64,000 nucleotides of DNA. It comes from RGIG6353 sp045653035 (lineage in GTDB: Bacteria; Bacillota; Clostridia; Oscillospirales; SIG627). Positions within the stretch are counted from its first letter, which is position 1. Each line of letters opens with the position of its first letter. The DNA lies in assembly GCA_045653035.1 (NCBI GenBank), contig JAZOLO010000009.1, forward strand, positions 5,403 to 69,402, written 5' to 3'. Under the pieces are notes generated by a model. That model had not been told where the DNA came from. It did not search any database and worked only from the letters and a program-made list of their open reading frames with translations. The translations under genes were made by a program, and so were the position numbers. Shown here piece by piece: positions 15,647-24,277 of this stretch.

Positions 15647-18600
15647 TTATTTTATGATAACATCGAGTGATGCACCGCCCATGTCAACTTCAGGTGCTAC
15701 CCAATCAGCAGGGTTAGCAATTACGGCGCCTGAGAAGCCAAGCTTAACCTGTGCACGAAGTGTTGTACCAGTTATAGATTCAGCATTATAAGTGTAGGAG
15801 AAGGTACCTGCAGGAGCAGTTACGCTGCCTGTGTAGGTTATTTCCTTGGTATGTGCTACTGAGCCTGTCCACTTGCCAGTTTTTTCGTCGTAGATGTTGT
15901 CATAGTAGTTGAGGTAAGCCTTGCCTGTTTCGGGATAGAACTCGATGAATTCACCTGAGTGAATCTCGGTGTTGAAGGTAATAGTGTTTCCGCCAATTGT
16001 AACACTGGGGTTCTTAGCAGGAGCATCAACTGCTGTGTAAGCCTTGATATCGTCTATCTTAACACCTGTAGTATCACCTGCAACACCTATCTGTACCTCG
16101 TTTATACTCGAACGAGTGGGGTTAGCACGGTAGGTTTCGTAGATGTTGTATGCGTAGTTAAGGTTGCTGAATTTTGGGCCGGGGTGATCTGCGTTGTCAG
16201 CGTCGATGAGTATGAACTCTCTCCATCCTGTATGTGAGGTAGGAATGTAGTAGTCGGTACGTCCCTTTTCAGTTGATGTAGGTGAGGTAATGGAAATCAT
16301 TACACCGCCGGTAGAGCTTCCGTTACCGAAAACGTTAACCTTGAATGCATAGTGCTTGGAAAGGTCAACAGGGGTTGAAAGAGACTTCTTACCTGTGAGA
16401 GTTGAAACTTCCTTTGTTTCATCTATATCAAGTAAGAGAACTTCGTTTTCAGAGTTTGTAGAGTATCTTTGCTCTATTCTGATGAAAGGTGTCTGTGCTG
16501 CAAAGGGGTTAGTGCCTTCGCCTGTTACAAAGAGCCTATCTGTCATATCAAATATCCTGTTGTAGATATATGACATTTCACGAAATGCATAAGTACCGTC
16601 AGCCTGCTTAAATACCTTGTATTCATATTTGCCGTCGCGTATCTGTGCCTTAACGTCTTCAGCAAAGTAACCCGCCTTACGAAGTCTTGAGTAAACACTG
16701 TAGTACATGAAGTTATCAGAGTGTCTTGTCGAGGATTCGTTTAAAAGCTCTGCAAAGTTGTTGTCAACGTTAGAGAAGTCGTTAGCGATAGCTATTGAAC
16801 CCATGTGGTCAAGGTCATCGTGGAACATTGTCTTGTAGATAGTGTTCTTATACTCTTGGTTGCCATCTGGATCAAAGTTGAACCAACCGAGAATCGCTGT
16901 ATAGAAAAGCTCGTTCTTTCTGGTTATATTTGCACTGTAGTGACCTATTGTATGAGCCTTGATAGCCTTTGTAGCAGAGTCGGTAGCACCTACTCGTCCT
17001 CTTGCGGGCCAATTAGTTCTGACGCCTGCGGAGTCTTCCATGATAGGAGTCTTTATACACTGAGAAAGAACTCTGCGATAGAATTCAGAATAGTAGTAAT
17101 ACTGGTGTTCAGCGGGAACAAATTTTATGAATGACTCGAGACCGTCAAGGTAGATGCAGTCGAAGTCACCTTCGTTGTAAGCCTTTGCTGTAAGGTCAGC
17201 TATGTGCCAAAAGAGATCGGAGCCTGCTTTGGGCTGGAATCCACCGTAGTAGCCCTGAAGCTGACGAATAACTGCACCGTCCGAGTGACGTGCGGGTGTT
17301 GTACCGAACATACCTCTCTTACAGTTGAGTAAGCCAGAGGAAGAACCATACTGAACATAAATGATTTCCTCGTCTATAAGAATGTAGCTTGAATCGCGTG
17401 TACCGCTGTACGGGATACCGTTACCACTGAATGCTGAAGCATCCTCGTATGTCTTTACATTTGTACGTGTCTTTGTAAGGTCACCGCGAAGAGTGTAGGT
17501 TGTTTCATTAAACTCGAAATCCTGCTGCCACTTGGGGTCTGACAAAATCGAAGTAGCCTCGCTTTTTACGAGAGAAGAATAGGTGTGAAGACCTATCTGA
17601 AGACCTGCGGCATGTGCAAGGTCAGAAATTCTTTCTTTGAATACAGAGCCGGGGATGAAGGTTCCCTCTTGTTTTTCAGACTCTGTTCTTGCAGAAATAA
17701 AGTTGAAGTCACCCTGTACGAAGATACTACCCTGATGTAAGTCTAACTGGTCAACTGAATACTTCTTTGCTGTATCTATAATGTTATTGATGTTTGACAA
17801 ATCAAAGTTGTTAGTGATGATTGCGTAGTCCTTGAAGAGGTCCTTGTTTTCTTCATCGTATGTGAAGGGGCCTCCACGTGTGGACATTATACCCTTTGAA
17901 GGATCTACTGCAAGAACTAGCTCCTTCATGATTTCCATATGCTCTTCCAAAAGAGTGAAAGCGATACCAACCTTAACACCCATAGTGTCAAAGCCGATAG
18001 TTGTGAGTGTATAAGCACCTACGAGAGAGGTATAGCCTCCGGGTACGGCGAGCTGATTTGCTCTTGTATCCATAAGGAGGTTTGATGCTCTAAATGTGCC
18101 AGGCTCTTCGGATGCGGTATAGTCGAAGTCGATTCTACCGAATGTGAGCTTGGAGAGAGCCTTTGAAATGTTGGAGTCAAGTTCTACTGTGAAGTAGTTG
18201 TCTTTAACGTCAACAATAAAGTAAGCCTCGTATCCGCCCTTAAAGGTGAACTTAAGTCTTCCGTCAACAAGCTCAAGCTTTGTAGGCTCGAAAAGAGCGC
18301 CTGATGCAGTATTAGCAAAAGCAAACCAAGGCTGAGAGTTTGTTGCAAGAACGTTCTTACCTGTGGGAAGGTAAATAACGGAATCTACCTTACCGGTCTT
18401 CTTGTTAAGTGCAACTTTTATGTGCTTGTTTTGGAATGTAATGGCAGTTGATGTTTCAGTAAATACGTTGGGGTCAATATTGTAGAAGGAAACACTGTGA
18501 ACGTTATTATTTGAAGCCATGAGTATCTGATACTCTGCCCAGTGACCTTCAATATCGCTGAATATGTTAGTAAGGTGCTCCTTGCTTACAGTATCCTTTG

Positions 18601-20239
18601 TTGCAAGAAGCGAGAGCATTCTGTTGATAACTGTAACAACCTCAGCTCTTGTGATTGTGGCATCGGGCTTAAATGTACCGTCAGCATAACCGTTTACAAG
18701 ACCTGCAGCTGCACCTGCAACAATTGCGTCATAGTATTTATGAGTTTCTGGAACGTCGGTGAACTTAATGGTTTCGGTTGCAACAAGGTTGGAAGCAAAG
18801 TATGCAAGTTCAACGAATTCAGCTCTTGTTATGGGCTGGTCTGGGAAGTACTTGTCAGAATCATTTGTAAAGTAGAAACCGTTAGCGTCAAGGTATGCGA
18901 TGGCATCGTACGCCCAGTGACCTTCAACGTCGGTAAACTTTGTGGTGTTACCTGTGGGAATATCCTGAGTACCTGCAAGAAGCCTTGCGAAAATAGTGGA
19001 TGCTTCGGCCTTTGTCATATTGTTGTTGGGCAAGAAAAGATTGCCTGCATAACCGTTGATATAAGCCTTATTTGCACCATTAGCCTGTGCGGGTGCCTTG
19101 GGAAGAAGAGTTACTGGGTCGGGATCGGGAAGGTCTGAAAGATTGAGTTTTACAACAACCTTAGATTCTTCTATGTATGCACCAATCTTATTTTCATAGG
19201 GGACAGCATATCTGAGGTCAAGAGCACTCTCAGCTTCGGAAAACTTTGCAAGAACAGGAAATGCACCTGAAATGCTGTATCCGTTAACAAGGTTAGCAAG
19301 CACGGAAGCTGTTTCGTAGCCTCTGGCGTTTTTAAACTTGGTTACAACAATGTCTTTACCGGGCTCAGCATTAGCTGACATTATCATAACGATATTGTCA
19401 AACTGAGAAATTGCATAGTTCCATATCTGCTCGCCGTCGAAAGGCTTACCTTTCAATGCCATATTAGTGGTCAAGGTGGAGTTACCCTTTACAGGAGCGT
19501 TGGTGTATGTGTAAACTGTAGGGTCGAACTGTGTAAACATAGCACCGTTCTTGTCAACGAATGATGTCGTAAATACAAACGCTCTCTTGTCGGTGTGTGT
19601 AGCGTTAGTGGTCTTGAACCAGTCGAGTACTGCAATCTGAGGATATGCTTCGAGGTTATAAACCACGTACTTTGTATTACCTTGCTTTACAATAACAGCG
19701 AAGTTGTTGTTATCATAGCTGTCGATAACAATATCAGGGGAGCCACCGGTGTAATCCTCTGTTCCAAAATGATTTGCAACGAAATTGTTACGAACAAGAC
19801 CCTGTCCGTAGTAGTCGCTCAGATGAAGAGATATACCGTAAGGAACGTTCACTTCTGTGAGAAGGGAAGCAAAATTCTTAAGAGTGGTATACTCTTTGAT
19901 CATTTCCTTGTCGGCATCGTTTTTTGCAATAACGTTGTCAACATTTTTACCGGAATTGCTGTAAAGGTGTTTTGAGCCGGAAGAAATATTTCCGATAAAT
20001 CCTACGTACTTAATGTTGTACTTGTTTGCATAGTCAACGAGCCAGTAGCAAGCATCCTCAAGGGGATCGGTATTAACCAAATCACCTAAGAAGGGCTTTA
20101 TGCCGTTGAAACTTGCAAGTACAATTTCATCATCAGCTACGTAGTCATCTTCAAAGGGGACGTATCCTGCAACAGATACAGCCGAAAGAAGAATTGTAAT
20201 AGCGAGGATAGATAAAATGGTTGCGAGTAATTTTTTCAT
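15647..20239 (-). CDS. Giant SLH surface protein with metallophosphoesterase-like N domain and TIM-barrel core (1530 aa)
   Basis: This is a paralogue of the 10536-15107 product with a different N-terminal module. After a signal peptide (1-24), residues about 36-330 follow the layout of calcineurin-like phosphoesterases: GDLVNTDP (52-59), YVGFIGNIS, VPYGISLHLSDY, YVVYNLEAYP, and FVFTTSFV. The usual GD, GNHD and THS metal ligands are replaced, so it is probably inactive as a phosphoesterase. SLH repeats span about 385-580. The shared beta-sandwich and TIM-barrel region follows, with LDLHQGS (832), QGDFNF (842-847), CIYLDGLE (Asp1032, Glu1035) and PIMED (Glu1068), then C-terminal beta domains. 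Secretion and wall attachment are inferred from the signal peptide and SLH repeats; the substrate is unknown. It has its own promoter and terminator. Confidence 0.85.
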   Translation of the reverse strand: MKKLLATILSILAITILLSAVSVAGYVPFEDDYVADDEIVLASFNGIKPFLGDLVNTDPLEDACYWLVDYANKYNIKYVGFIGNISSGSKHLYSNSGKNVDNVIAKNDADKEMIKEYTTLKNFASLLTEVNVPYGISLHLSDYYGQGLVRNNFVANHFGTEDYTGGSPDIVIDSYDNNNFAVIVKQGNTKYVVYNLEAYPQIAVLDWFKTTNATHTDKRAFVFTTSFVDKNGAMFTQFDPTVYTYTNAPVKGNSTLTTNMALKGKPFDGEQIWNYAISQFDNIVMIMSANAEPGKDIVVTKFKNARGYETASVLANLVNGYSISGAFPVLAKFSEAESALDLRYAVPYENKIGAYIEESKVVVKLNLSDLPDPDPVTLLPKAPAQANGANKAYINGYAGNLFLPNNNMTKAEASTIFARLLAGTQDIPTGNTTKFTDVEGHWAYDAIAYLDANGFYFTNDSDKYFPDQPITRAEFVELAYFASNLVATETIKFTDVPETHKYYDAIVAGAAAGLVNGYADGTFKPDATITRAEVVTVINRMLSLLATKDTVSKEHLTNIFSDIEGHWAEYQILMASNNNVHSVSFYNIDPNVFTETSTAITFQNKHIKVALNKKTGKVDSVIYLPTGKNVLATNSQPWFAFANTASGALFEPTKLELVDGRLKFTFKGGYEAYFIVDVKDNYFTVELDSNISKALSKLTFGRIDFDYTASEEPGTFRASNLLMDTRANQLAVPGGYTSLVGAYTLTTIGFDTMGVKVGIAFTLLEEHMEIMKELVLAVDPSKGIMSTRGGPFTYDEENKDLFKDYAIITNNFDLSNINNIIDTAKKYSVDQLDLHQGSIFVQGDFNFISARTESEKQEGTFIPGSVFKERISDLAHAAGLQIGLHTYSSLVKSEATSILSDPKWQQDFEFNETTYTLRGDLTKTRTNVKTYEDASAFSGNGIPYSGTRDSSYILIDEEIIYVQYGSSSGLLNCKRGMFGTTPARHSDGAVIRQLQGYYGGFQPKAGSDLFWHIADLTAKAYNEGDFDCIYLDGLESFIKFVPAEHQYYYYSEFYRRVLSQCIKTPIMEDSAGVRTNWPARGRVGATDSATKAIKAHTIGHYSANITRKNELFYTAILGWFNFDPDGNQEYKNTIYKTMFHDDLDHMGSIAIANDFSNVDNNFAELLNESSTRHSDNFMYYSVYSRLRKAGYFAEDVKAQIRDGKYEYKVFKQADGTYAFREMSYIYNRIFDMTDRLFVTGEGTNPFAAQTPFIRIEQRYSTNSENEVLLLDIDETKEVSTLTGKKSLSTPVDLSKHYAFKVNVFGNGSSTGGVMISITSPTSTEKGRTDYYIPTSHTGWREFILIDADNADHPGPKFSNLNYAYNIYETYRANPTRSSINEVQIGVAGDTTGVKIDDIKAYTAVDAPAKNPSVTIGGNTITFNTEIHSGEFIEFYPETGKAYLNYYDNIYDEKTGKWTGSVAHTKEITYTGSVTAPAGTFSYTYNAESITGTTLRAQVKLGFSGAVIANPADWVAPEVDMGGASLDVIIK

Positions 20240-20281
20240 CTGCTGTTTCTCCTTAAAAATAATTTATTATTATCCAACAAT

Positions 20282-20310
20282 ATTTTACCTTAAATACTTG
20301 TGAATGTCAA
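20282..20310 (-). promoter_or_regulatory. Promoter for the second SLH gene
   Basis: On the minus strand, TTGACA (20305-20310) and TAAAAT (20282-20287) are 17 bp apart, about 45 bp upstream of the ATG at 20239, which has SD AAGGAG. Confidence 0.8.
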
Positions 20311-20437
20311 TAACGTTGGTAATGTTAGGAGAAACAGATTTTTTTAAAAAAATATGTGCAAAATAAACAAACATAGTTTGTGTTGAGACTAGGTGTTTAA
20401 TTTTTTAAAACAAATTTGATTGAAAGCGAAAAAACTA

Positions 20438-20466
20438 TTGACTTTTTAAATTTTCTTTGATATAAT
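20438..20466 (+). promoter_or_regulatory. Promoter for tRNA-Ser
   Basis: TTGACT (20438-20443) and a perfect TATAAT (20461-20466) are separated by 17 bp, ending 22 bp before the mature tRNA. Confidence 0.85.
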
Positions 20467-20488
20467 CTACCAGTACATTGAGGTGTAC

Positions 20489-20580
20489 GGAAAGGTGGCT
20501 GAGCTGGTCTAAGGCGCACGACTGGAAATCGTGTGTCGGCTAATACCCGACCGAGGGTTCGAATCCCTCCCTTTCCGCCA
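20489..20580 (+). tRNA. tRNA-Ser (GGA anticodon)
   Basis: The gene folds as a class II tRNA with a long variable arm, as expected for serine. The acceptor stem GGAAAGG/CCTTTCC pairs perfectly with discriminator G, and the 3' CCA is encoded. The anticodon loop reads CT-GGA-AA within an ACGA/TCGT stem, and the T-arm contains GGTTCGAATCC. It decodes UCC and UCU serine codons. It has its own promoter and terminator. Confidence 0.97.
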
Positions 20581-20581
20581 G

Positions 20582-20613
20582 AAAAAACCGTCGACATTTG
20601 TCGGCGGTTTTTT
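20582..20613 (+). terminator. Terminator of tRNA-Ser
   Basis: A 14-bp stem (20582-20595 with 20600-20613, one G-T pair, 4-nt loop) ends in a run of six T residues directly after the CCA. Confidence 0.92.
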
Positions 20614-20621
20614 CAATGAAA

Positions 20622-20800
20622 TAAATCCCTTTCAGGATTTGTAAAATATGCCTATCGGCATATGCAAAAGCTTCGCTATGAAATACGCCTTGCGGCGTGT
20701 GGGTTTATTTCATTTCACAGAAAGCGTAAGCTTTCTATTTTACAATTTTCAAAGTAAATTATTTCACATCAACGAAGTTGATATTTCACTCTGAACTTTT
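20622..20800. repeat. Second hairpin array, downstream of tRNA-Ser
   Basis: This occupies most of a 389-bp gene-free gap (20581-20969). It contains successive unrelated palindromes, AAATCC/GGATTT, ATATGCC/GGCATAT, ACGCC/GGCGT, AGAAAGC/GCTTTCT and ATCAAC/GTTGAT, separated by short TGAAATA or ATTTCAC-like spacers. The design (variable hairpins, near-constant spacer) matches the array at 6792-6895, with a different but related spacer. The rest of the gap (20801-20907) holds nothing I recognise before the SLH-gene promoter. Confidence 0.6.
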
Positions 20801-20907
20801 CTTTTGAAAAGCTCCACCTCTCTACTTTGACAAGAGTCATGCTTTTTTTATTTTTACAAAAAGTGTCACCCATCATTGACAATTACACAGTTTTTTATTT
20901 CTTAACC

Positions 20908-20936
20908 TTGACTCGATTATTATTTTATGCTACAAT
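20908..20936 (+). promoter_or_regulatory. Promoter for the small SLH gene
   Basis: TTGACT (20908-20913) and TACAAT (20931-20936) are 17 bp apart, about 34 bp before the TTG start at 20970. Confidence 0.75.
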
Positions 20937-20969
20937 ATATTACAAATAACTGAAAGAGAGGATACTGAT

Positions 20970-21962
20970 TTGAAAAATACAATAACAGCGGTAAGTTTAG
21001 CACTCATTCTTGCGTTTTGTATGATAAGTGTTACCGCTTTTGACGATATGCCAAATGACTGGTCGACTGTGGCTTTGCAAAGTGCCGTAGATAACGGACT
21101 TTTAAAGGGAACAGATAACAAGCTTCTGCCTAAAGACAAGCTTACTCGTGCACAGATGGCTACCATTCTTGTAAGAGCCCTTGGTGCTACGGAAACTACC
21201 GACATATCACAGTTTACCGATGTTCCGAAAAATGCATGGTATTACAGTGCTATGGCAACCGCTTATAAAATGGGGATTTTTAAAGGCGATGGTGCAGGTA
21301 AAATGAGTCCCGATGCCTTTATAACAAGACAGGAAGCCTTTGTAGTGTTGGCACGTGCATTCAATCTTAAAGCTTCCACAACGTCTGCCATTGAAAAATT
21401 TAACGATTTTGATAAGGTTGCCACATGGGCAAGACCAGAAATTGAAGCGCTTGTAGTTAACGGATACGTCGGAGGAAGCGGCGGTATGCTCAATCCGCTT
21501 TCCAATATAACAAGAGCTGAATTTTCACAGGTAATGTATAACCTTAATAAGGCTTACGTTGATAGCCTTTTGGATCTTAATTCTCTTGGAAACGTTAAGG
21601 GTAACGTTATTATCCGAGGAAGTGAAATAACCAATATACAGAATGTGACAATAAACGGTGACCTTATTATTGGTGACGGCATGTCGCGGAATATGACCTT
21701 CAAAAACGTTAAGGTCAACGGCAGACTCGTTATAAGAACTACAGGTAACGTTTCCTTCGACGGCAGTGCACAAGAGCTTGTAATTGCCTTTGATAATACA
21801 ACGGTTACAAAGTCAAGCACTTCTGTTATAAACAAAAGTACAATAAATGGCAATAACTCCTTTCTAAAAACCGAATCCGATTTGGGAACAGGCACGGATA
21901 CGGGTACAGGTACAGTAACTCCTCCTGAAAAAGAAGAAGATATTTGGACTGACTTCCATTAA
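20970..21962 (+). CDS. SLH-domain exported protein with beta-solenoid tail (330 aa)
   Basis: This secreted S-layer-homology protein starts at TTG 20970, about 9 bases after an AGAGAGGA SD. Residues 1-23 form a signal peptide ending VTAFDD. Three SLH repeats occupy about 25-190 (DKLTRAQMATILVRAL, DAFITRQEAFVVLARAF, NPLSNITRAEFSQVMY). Residues 200-285 are repeating Val/Ile/Asn strands (GNVIIRGSEI, NVTINGDLIIGD, VKVNGRLVIRTTG) suggestive of a short parallel beta-solenoid. The C terminus is a Thr/Gly-rich linker (GTDTGTGTVTPP) with an acidic tail. It probably decorates the wall; no enzymatic domain is visible. It is the third SLH protein in about 11 kb but is on the opposite strand and not paralogous outside the SLH repeats. 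Confidence 0.88.
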   Translation: MKNTITAVSLALILAFCMISVTAFDDMPNDWSTVALQSAVDNGLLKGTDNKLLPKDKLTRAQMATILVRALGATETTDISQFTDVPKNAWYYSAMATAYKMGIFKGDGAGKMSPDAFITRQEAFVVLARAFNLKASTTSAIEKFNDFDKVATWARPEIEALVVNGYVGGSGGMLNPLSNITRAEFSQVMYNLNKAYVDSLLDLNSLGNVKGNVIIRGSEITNIQNVTINGDLIIGDGMSRNMTFKNVKVNGRLVIRTTGNVSFDGSAQELVIAFDNTTVTKSSTSVINKSTINGNNSFLKTESDLGTGTDTGTGTVTPPEKEEDIWTDFH

Positions 21963-21967
21963 AAAAC

Positions 21968-21993
21968 AAGTCTTGCACCGCAGTGCAAGACTT
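21968..21993. terminator. Bidirectional terminator between the SLH gene and the flippase gene
   Basis: An 11-bp perfect stem (21968-21978 with 21983-21993, 4-nt loop) sits between two convergent genes. T-rich tracts lie on the plus-strand side and A-rich ones on the other. Confidence 0.9.
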
Positions 21994-21998
21994 ATTTT

Positions 21999-23609
21999 TT
22001 ATTTCTTTATTTTATTTCTTAAACTTAAAAGCCTACGACCTGCAGGAAGGTCCAGAAGTTCATCGTCATTGAATGTTTTTGATGCAAGAATAAGCACACC
22101 GTATACGATAACAGCCACAGGGAGAGAAACTACCATTGAGAAAAGCAAGTTGTTGGTTATTGTATTCGTAACGTAATAAACGGAATAGGTTACGACTCCC
22201 ATGAAAGCCGATATAAAAACAGGCAGCAAAAAAACGTTTTTTATTTTCGGGGAATAAGATGTTTCTGATTTCAGCGTAGCGTAGTTAAGAAAAGCTGTGA
22301 CAAGAGGGAATGTAACGTCGGCTATAAGCCTTGCGTATATTCCAAGCGATGTGAACTTCAAAAGAAAGTAAATCAAAGCAGTATGAAATGTAAAGGAAAT
22401 AAATGCATTAACTACAGGAGCTCTCATTTTCCCATTACCCTGTAAAACGGATGTAGTAATAATTGATAATGAATAAAATACACAACCTACAGATCCGTAT
22501 TTAAGCAGAGCAATTGCTACCTCGCGGTAGGTTACAAGACTTGGAAAAAGCACCGTCATTATTGGTCTTGCAAGAACTGCGAGTCCTACGGCAGAGGGTA
22601 TCGATACAGCCATCGTAAGCTTAATTACACCATCAATCTTTTGATTTTTTTCTTCATGCCGTCCTTCGGTAAAAAGTCTTACAACTGCAGGAAGAGTAGA
22701 GGCTGCAAGTGCTGTTGAAATAGCAATGGGCAGATTTACAAGTCCTGAATACTGTGTATTGAACACTCCTTGTAAAGAGGAAATAGCCTTGTCCGTAAGA
22801 CCATTCGCTTCCATAACATTTCCGAAAATCAAATCGTCAACAGTAAAGCTTATCTGAAATACTGTCTGACTAAGTATTATGGGAATCATTGTAAGAACTA
22901 TTTCTCGATATGTGTCACGTTTCCTTTCGGTCTCGTAAGTATCACTGTTTATTTCGATTCTTATCGCACTCAGTCTTGATATGAAGAAAAGAGAGAGCAT
23001 TATGAGAGCACCGAAAGCACCAGCTAGAGTACCCATTGTAGCTCCTGCCGCACCGATTGCAGATGAGCCGTAATTTTTTATAAAGAGCCAAGTGGCAAAA
23101 ATACTGACTATTGCATTTATTATTTGTTCAATAATTTGTGAGAGAGCCGTGGGAAGCATATTTGAATGTCCCTGAAAATATCCTCTGAATACTCCCAAAA
23201 GAGCTACGATAAAGGTGGTTGGTGCGAGTACTCGTAAGGGGTACATAAGCCCCGATCTTCCATAAAGTGCTTCAAGAAATTCCGCACCGAAGAAAAGAAC
23301 ACAAAAGGCAGATGTACCTGCAATAAGAGCAAATACCAAAGCTCTTTTGAAAAGAATATAAGCATTTTTTTTGCTCTTTACTGCAAGTCTTTCCGACACA
23401 AGCTTTGAAAGAGCAAGGGGAAGCGAATAAGAGGAGAGTGTAAGTGCTACGTTATAAATACCAAAGGCCACAGAGTAAATTCCGTTTCCTTCCTCGCCAA
23501 GCATATTCGCCATGGGAATTCTATAAATAAAGCCAATTATTTTAGTTATTATTCCTGCAAGGGCAAGAATTACACCCTGAACAATAAGAGAGTTATTTTT
23601 CTTTTTCAT
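21999..23609 (-). CDS. SpoVB/MurJ-like polysaccharide flippase
   Basis: This is a polytopic membrane protein of about 536 aa with 12-14 predicted helices, of the MOP-flippase superfamily that moves lipid-linked glycans across the membrane. N-terminal motifs resemble SpoVB: IIGFIYRIPMANMLGEEGNG near residue 20, then YSVAFGIYNVALTLSSYSLP, and FRGYFQGHSNMLPTALSQII near residue 143. SpoVB is needed for spore cortex synthesis, and several paralogues usually occur, so the exact cargo is uncertain. ATG 23609 (MKKKNN) is preferred because SD GAGGTG overlaps the upstream in-frame ATG. The promoter at 23628-23656 is divergent from the sigG remnant. Confidence 0.85.
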   Translation of the reverse strand: MKKKNNSLIVQGVILALAGIITKIIGFIYRIPMANMLGEEGNGIYSVAFGIYNVALTLSSYSLPLALSKLVSERLAVKSKKNAYILFKRALVFALIAGTSAFCVLFFGAEFLEALYGRSGLMYPLRVLAPTTFIVALLGVFRGYFQGHSNMLPTALSQIIEQIINAIVSIFATWLFIKNYGSSAIGAAGATMGTLAGAFGALIMLSLFFISRLSAIRIEINSDTYETERKRDTYREIVLTMIPIILSQTVFQISFTVDDLIFGNVMEANGLTDKAISSLQGVFNTQYSGLVNLPIAISTALAASTLPAVVRLFTEGRHEEKNQKIDGVIKLTMAVSIPSAVGLAVLARPIMTVLFPSLVTYREVAIALLKYGSVGCVFYSLSIITTSVLQGNGKMRAPVVNAFISFTFHTALIYFLLKFTSLGIYARLIADVTFPLVTAFLNYATLKSETSYSPKIKNVFLLPVFISAFMGVVTYSVYYVTNTITNNLLFSMVVSLPVAVIVYGVLILASKTFNDDELLDLPAGRRLLSLRNKIKK

Positions 23610-23627
23610 AAAGCACCTCATTGATTT

Positions 23628-23656
23628 ATAATAACACTTTTTGCCTTTACTGTCAA
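23628..23656 (-). promoter_or_regulatory. Promoter for the flippase gene
   Basis: On the minus strand, TTGACA (23651-23656) and TATTAT (23628-23633) are 17 bp apart. This promoter occupies the space where the missing 5' part of sigG would have to begin. Confidence 0.75.
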
Positions 23657-23683
23657 TAACTGCGTTTTCAACAATCGACGTTC

Positions 23684-24241
23684 ATGCCAATGATAATCGG
23701 TGAAATAAGAAGATACCTTCGAGACAACAACATGATAAGGGTAAGCCGTTCTGTAAGAGATATAGCATATAAAGCACTATCAGCAAAGGAAAAGCTCAAT
23801 TCAATACTATCAAGAGAACCAACCCTTGAAGAACTGACAAACGAGGTTAACAGACGTGCCGTTCTTGAGGCAGAGGAAAAAAAACGTGTTGAGGGGATTG
23901 ATATACCACCTGTAGTTTATACTGAAAAGATGATATCCAATGCTCTTGATGCTGTGGTAGCACCCGTATCACTTTTTGAACCTGTGTACTCCGACAACGG
24001 TGATTCGATTTTTATAATGGACCAGCTATGCGACAATAAAAACAACGATGGCGTGTGGACTGAGAGTATCGCAATATCCGAGGCTATGAAAAAGCTTTCT
24101 GAGAGGAAAAGTAAAATAATAAATATGCGTTTCTTTATGGAGAATACTCAGATGGAGGTAGCGGAAGAAGTAGGCATAAGTCAGGCACAGGTATCCCGTC
24201 TTGAAAAGGGAGCGCTTGAGCAAATAAAGAAAAATATATAA
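23684..24241 (+). pseudogene. sigG: 5'-truncated sporulation sigma factor SigG
   Basis: The 185-codon ORF matches only the last three quarters of sigma-G (about 260 aa in Bacillus). It begins at PMIIGEIRRYLRDN (region 2.4), followed by IRVSRSVRDIAYKAL (region 3), PVSLFEPVYSDNGDSIFIMD and the region 4 helix-turn-helix TQMEVAEEVGISQAQVSRLE. The VSLFEP and DQLCD segments are sigma-G-specific rather than sigma-F. Regions 2.1-2.3, which contact core RNA polymerase, are missing. No SD precedes any early ATG, and the divergent flippase starts only 75 bp upstream. An FST-like codon run just upstream, in another frame, may be a relic of the FSTYAVPM motif. It probably does not make an active sigma factor. 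Confidence 0.8.
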
Positions 24242-24244
24242 AAA

Positions 24245-24274
24245 TAAGATGAACGTCATTTGACGTTCATCTTA
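24245..24274. terminator. Bidirectional terminator between sigG remnant and yajC
   Basis: A 14-bp perfect palindrome (24245-24258 with 24261-24274) lies between the convergent sigG remnant and yajC, with A/T-rich flanks on both sides. Confidence 0.85.
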
Positions 24275-24277
24275 AAA

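Noticed and set aside
20397..20597. A 66-codon minus-strand ORF across the tRNA-Ser gene
   Set aside because: It is antisense to the tRNA and terminator and has the typical composition of spurious tRNA-antisense ORFs; no SD or homologous domain.
23684..24241. A sigma-F gene rather than sigma-G
   Set aside because: The VSLFEPVYSD and IFIMDQL segments are sigma-G-type, and there are no spoIIAA/spoIIAB genes nearby.
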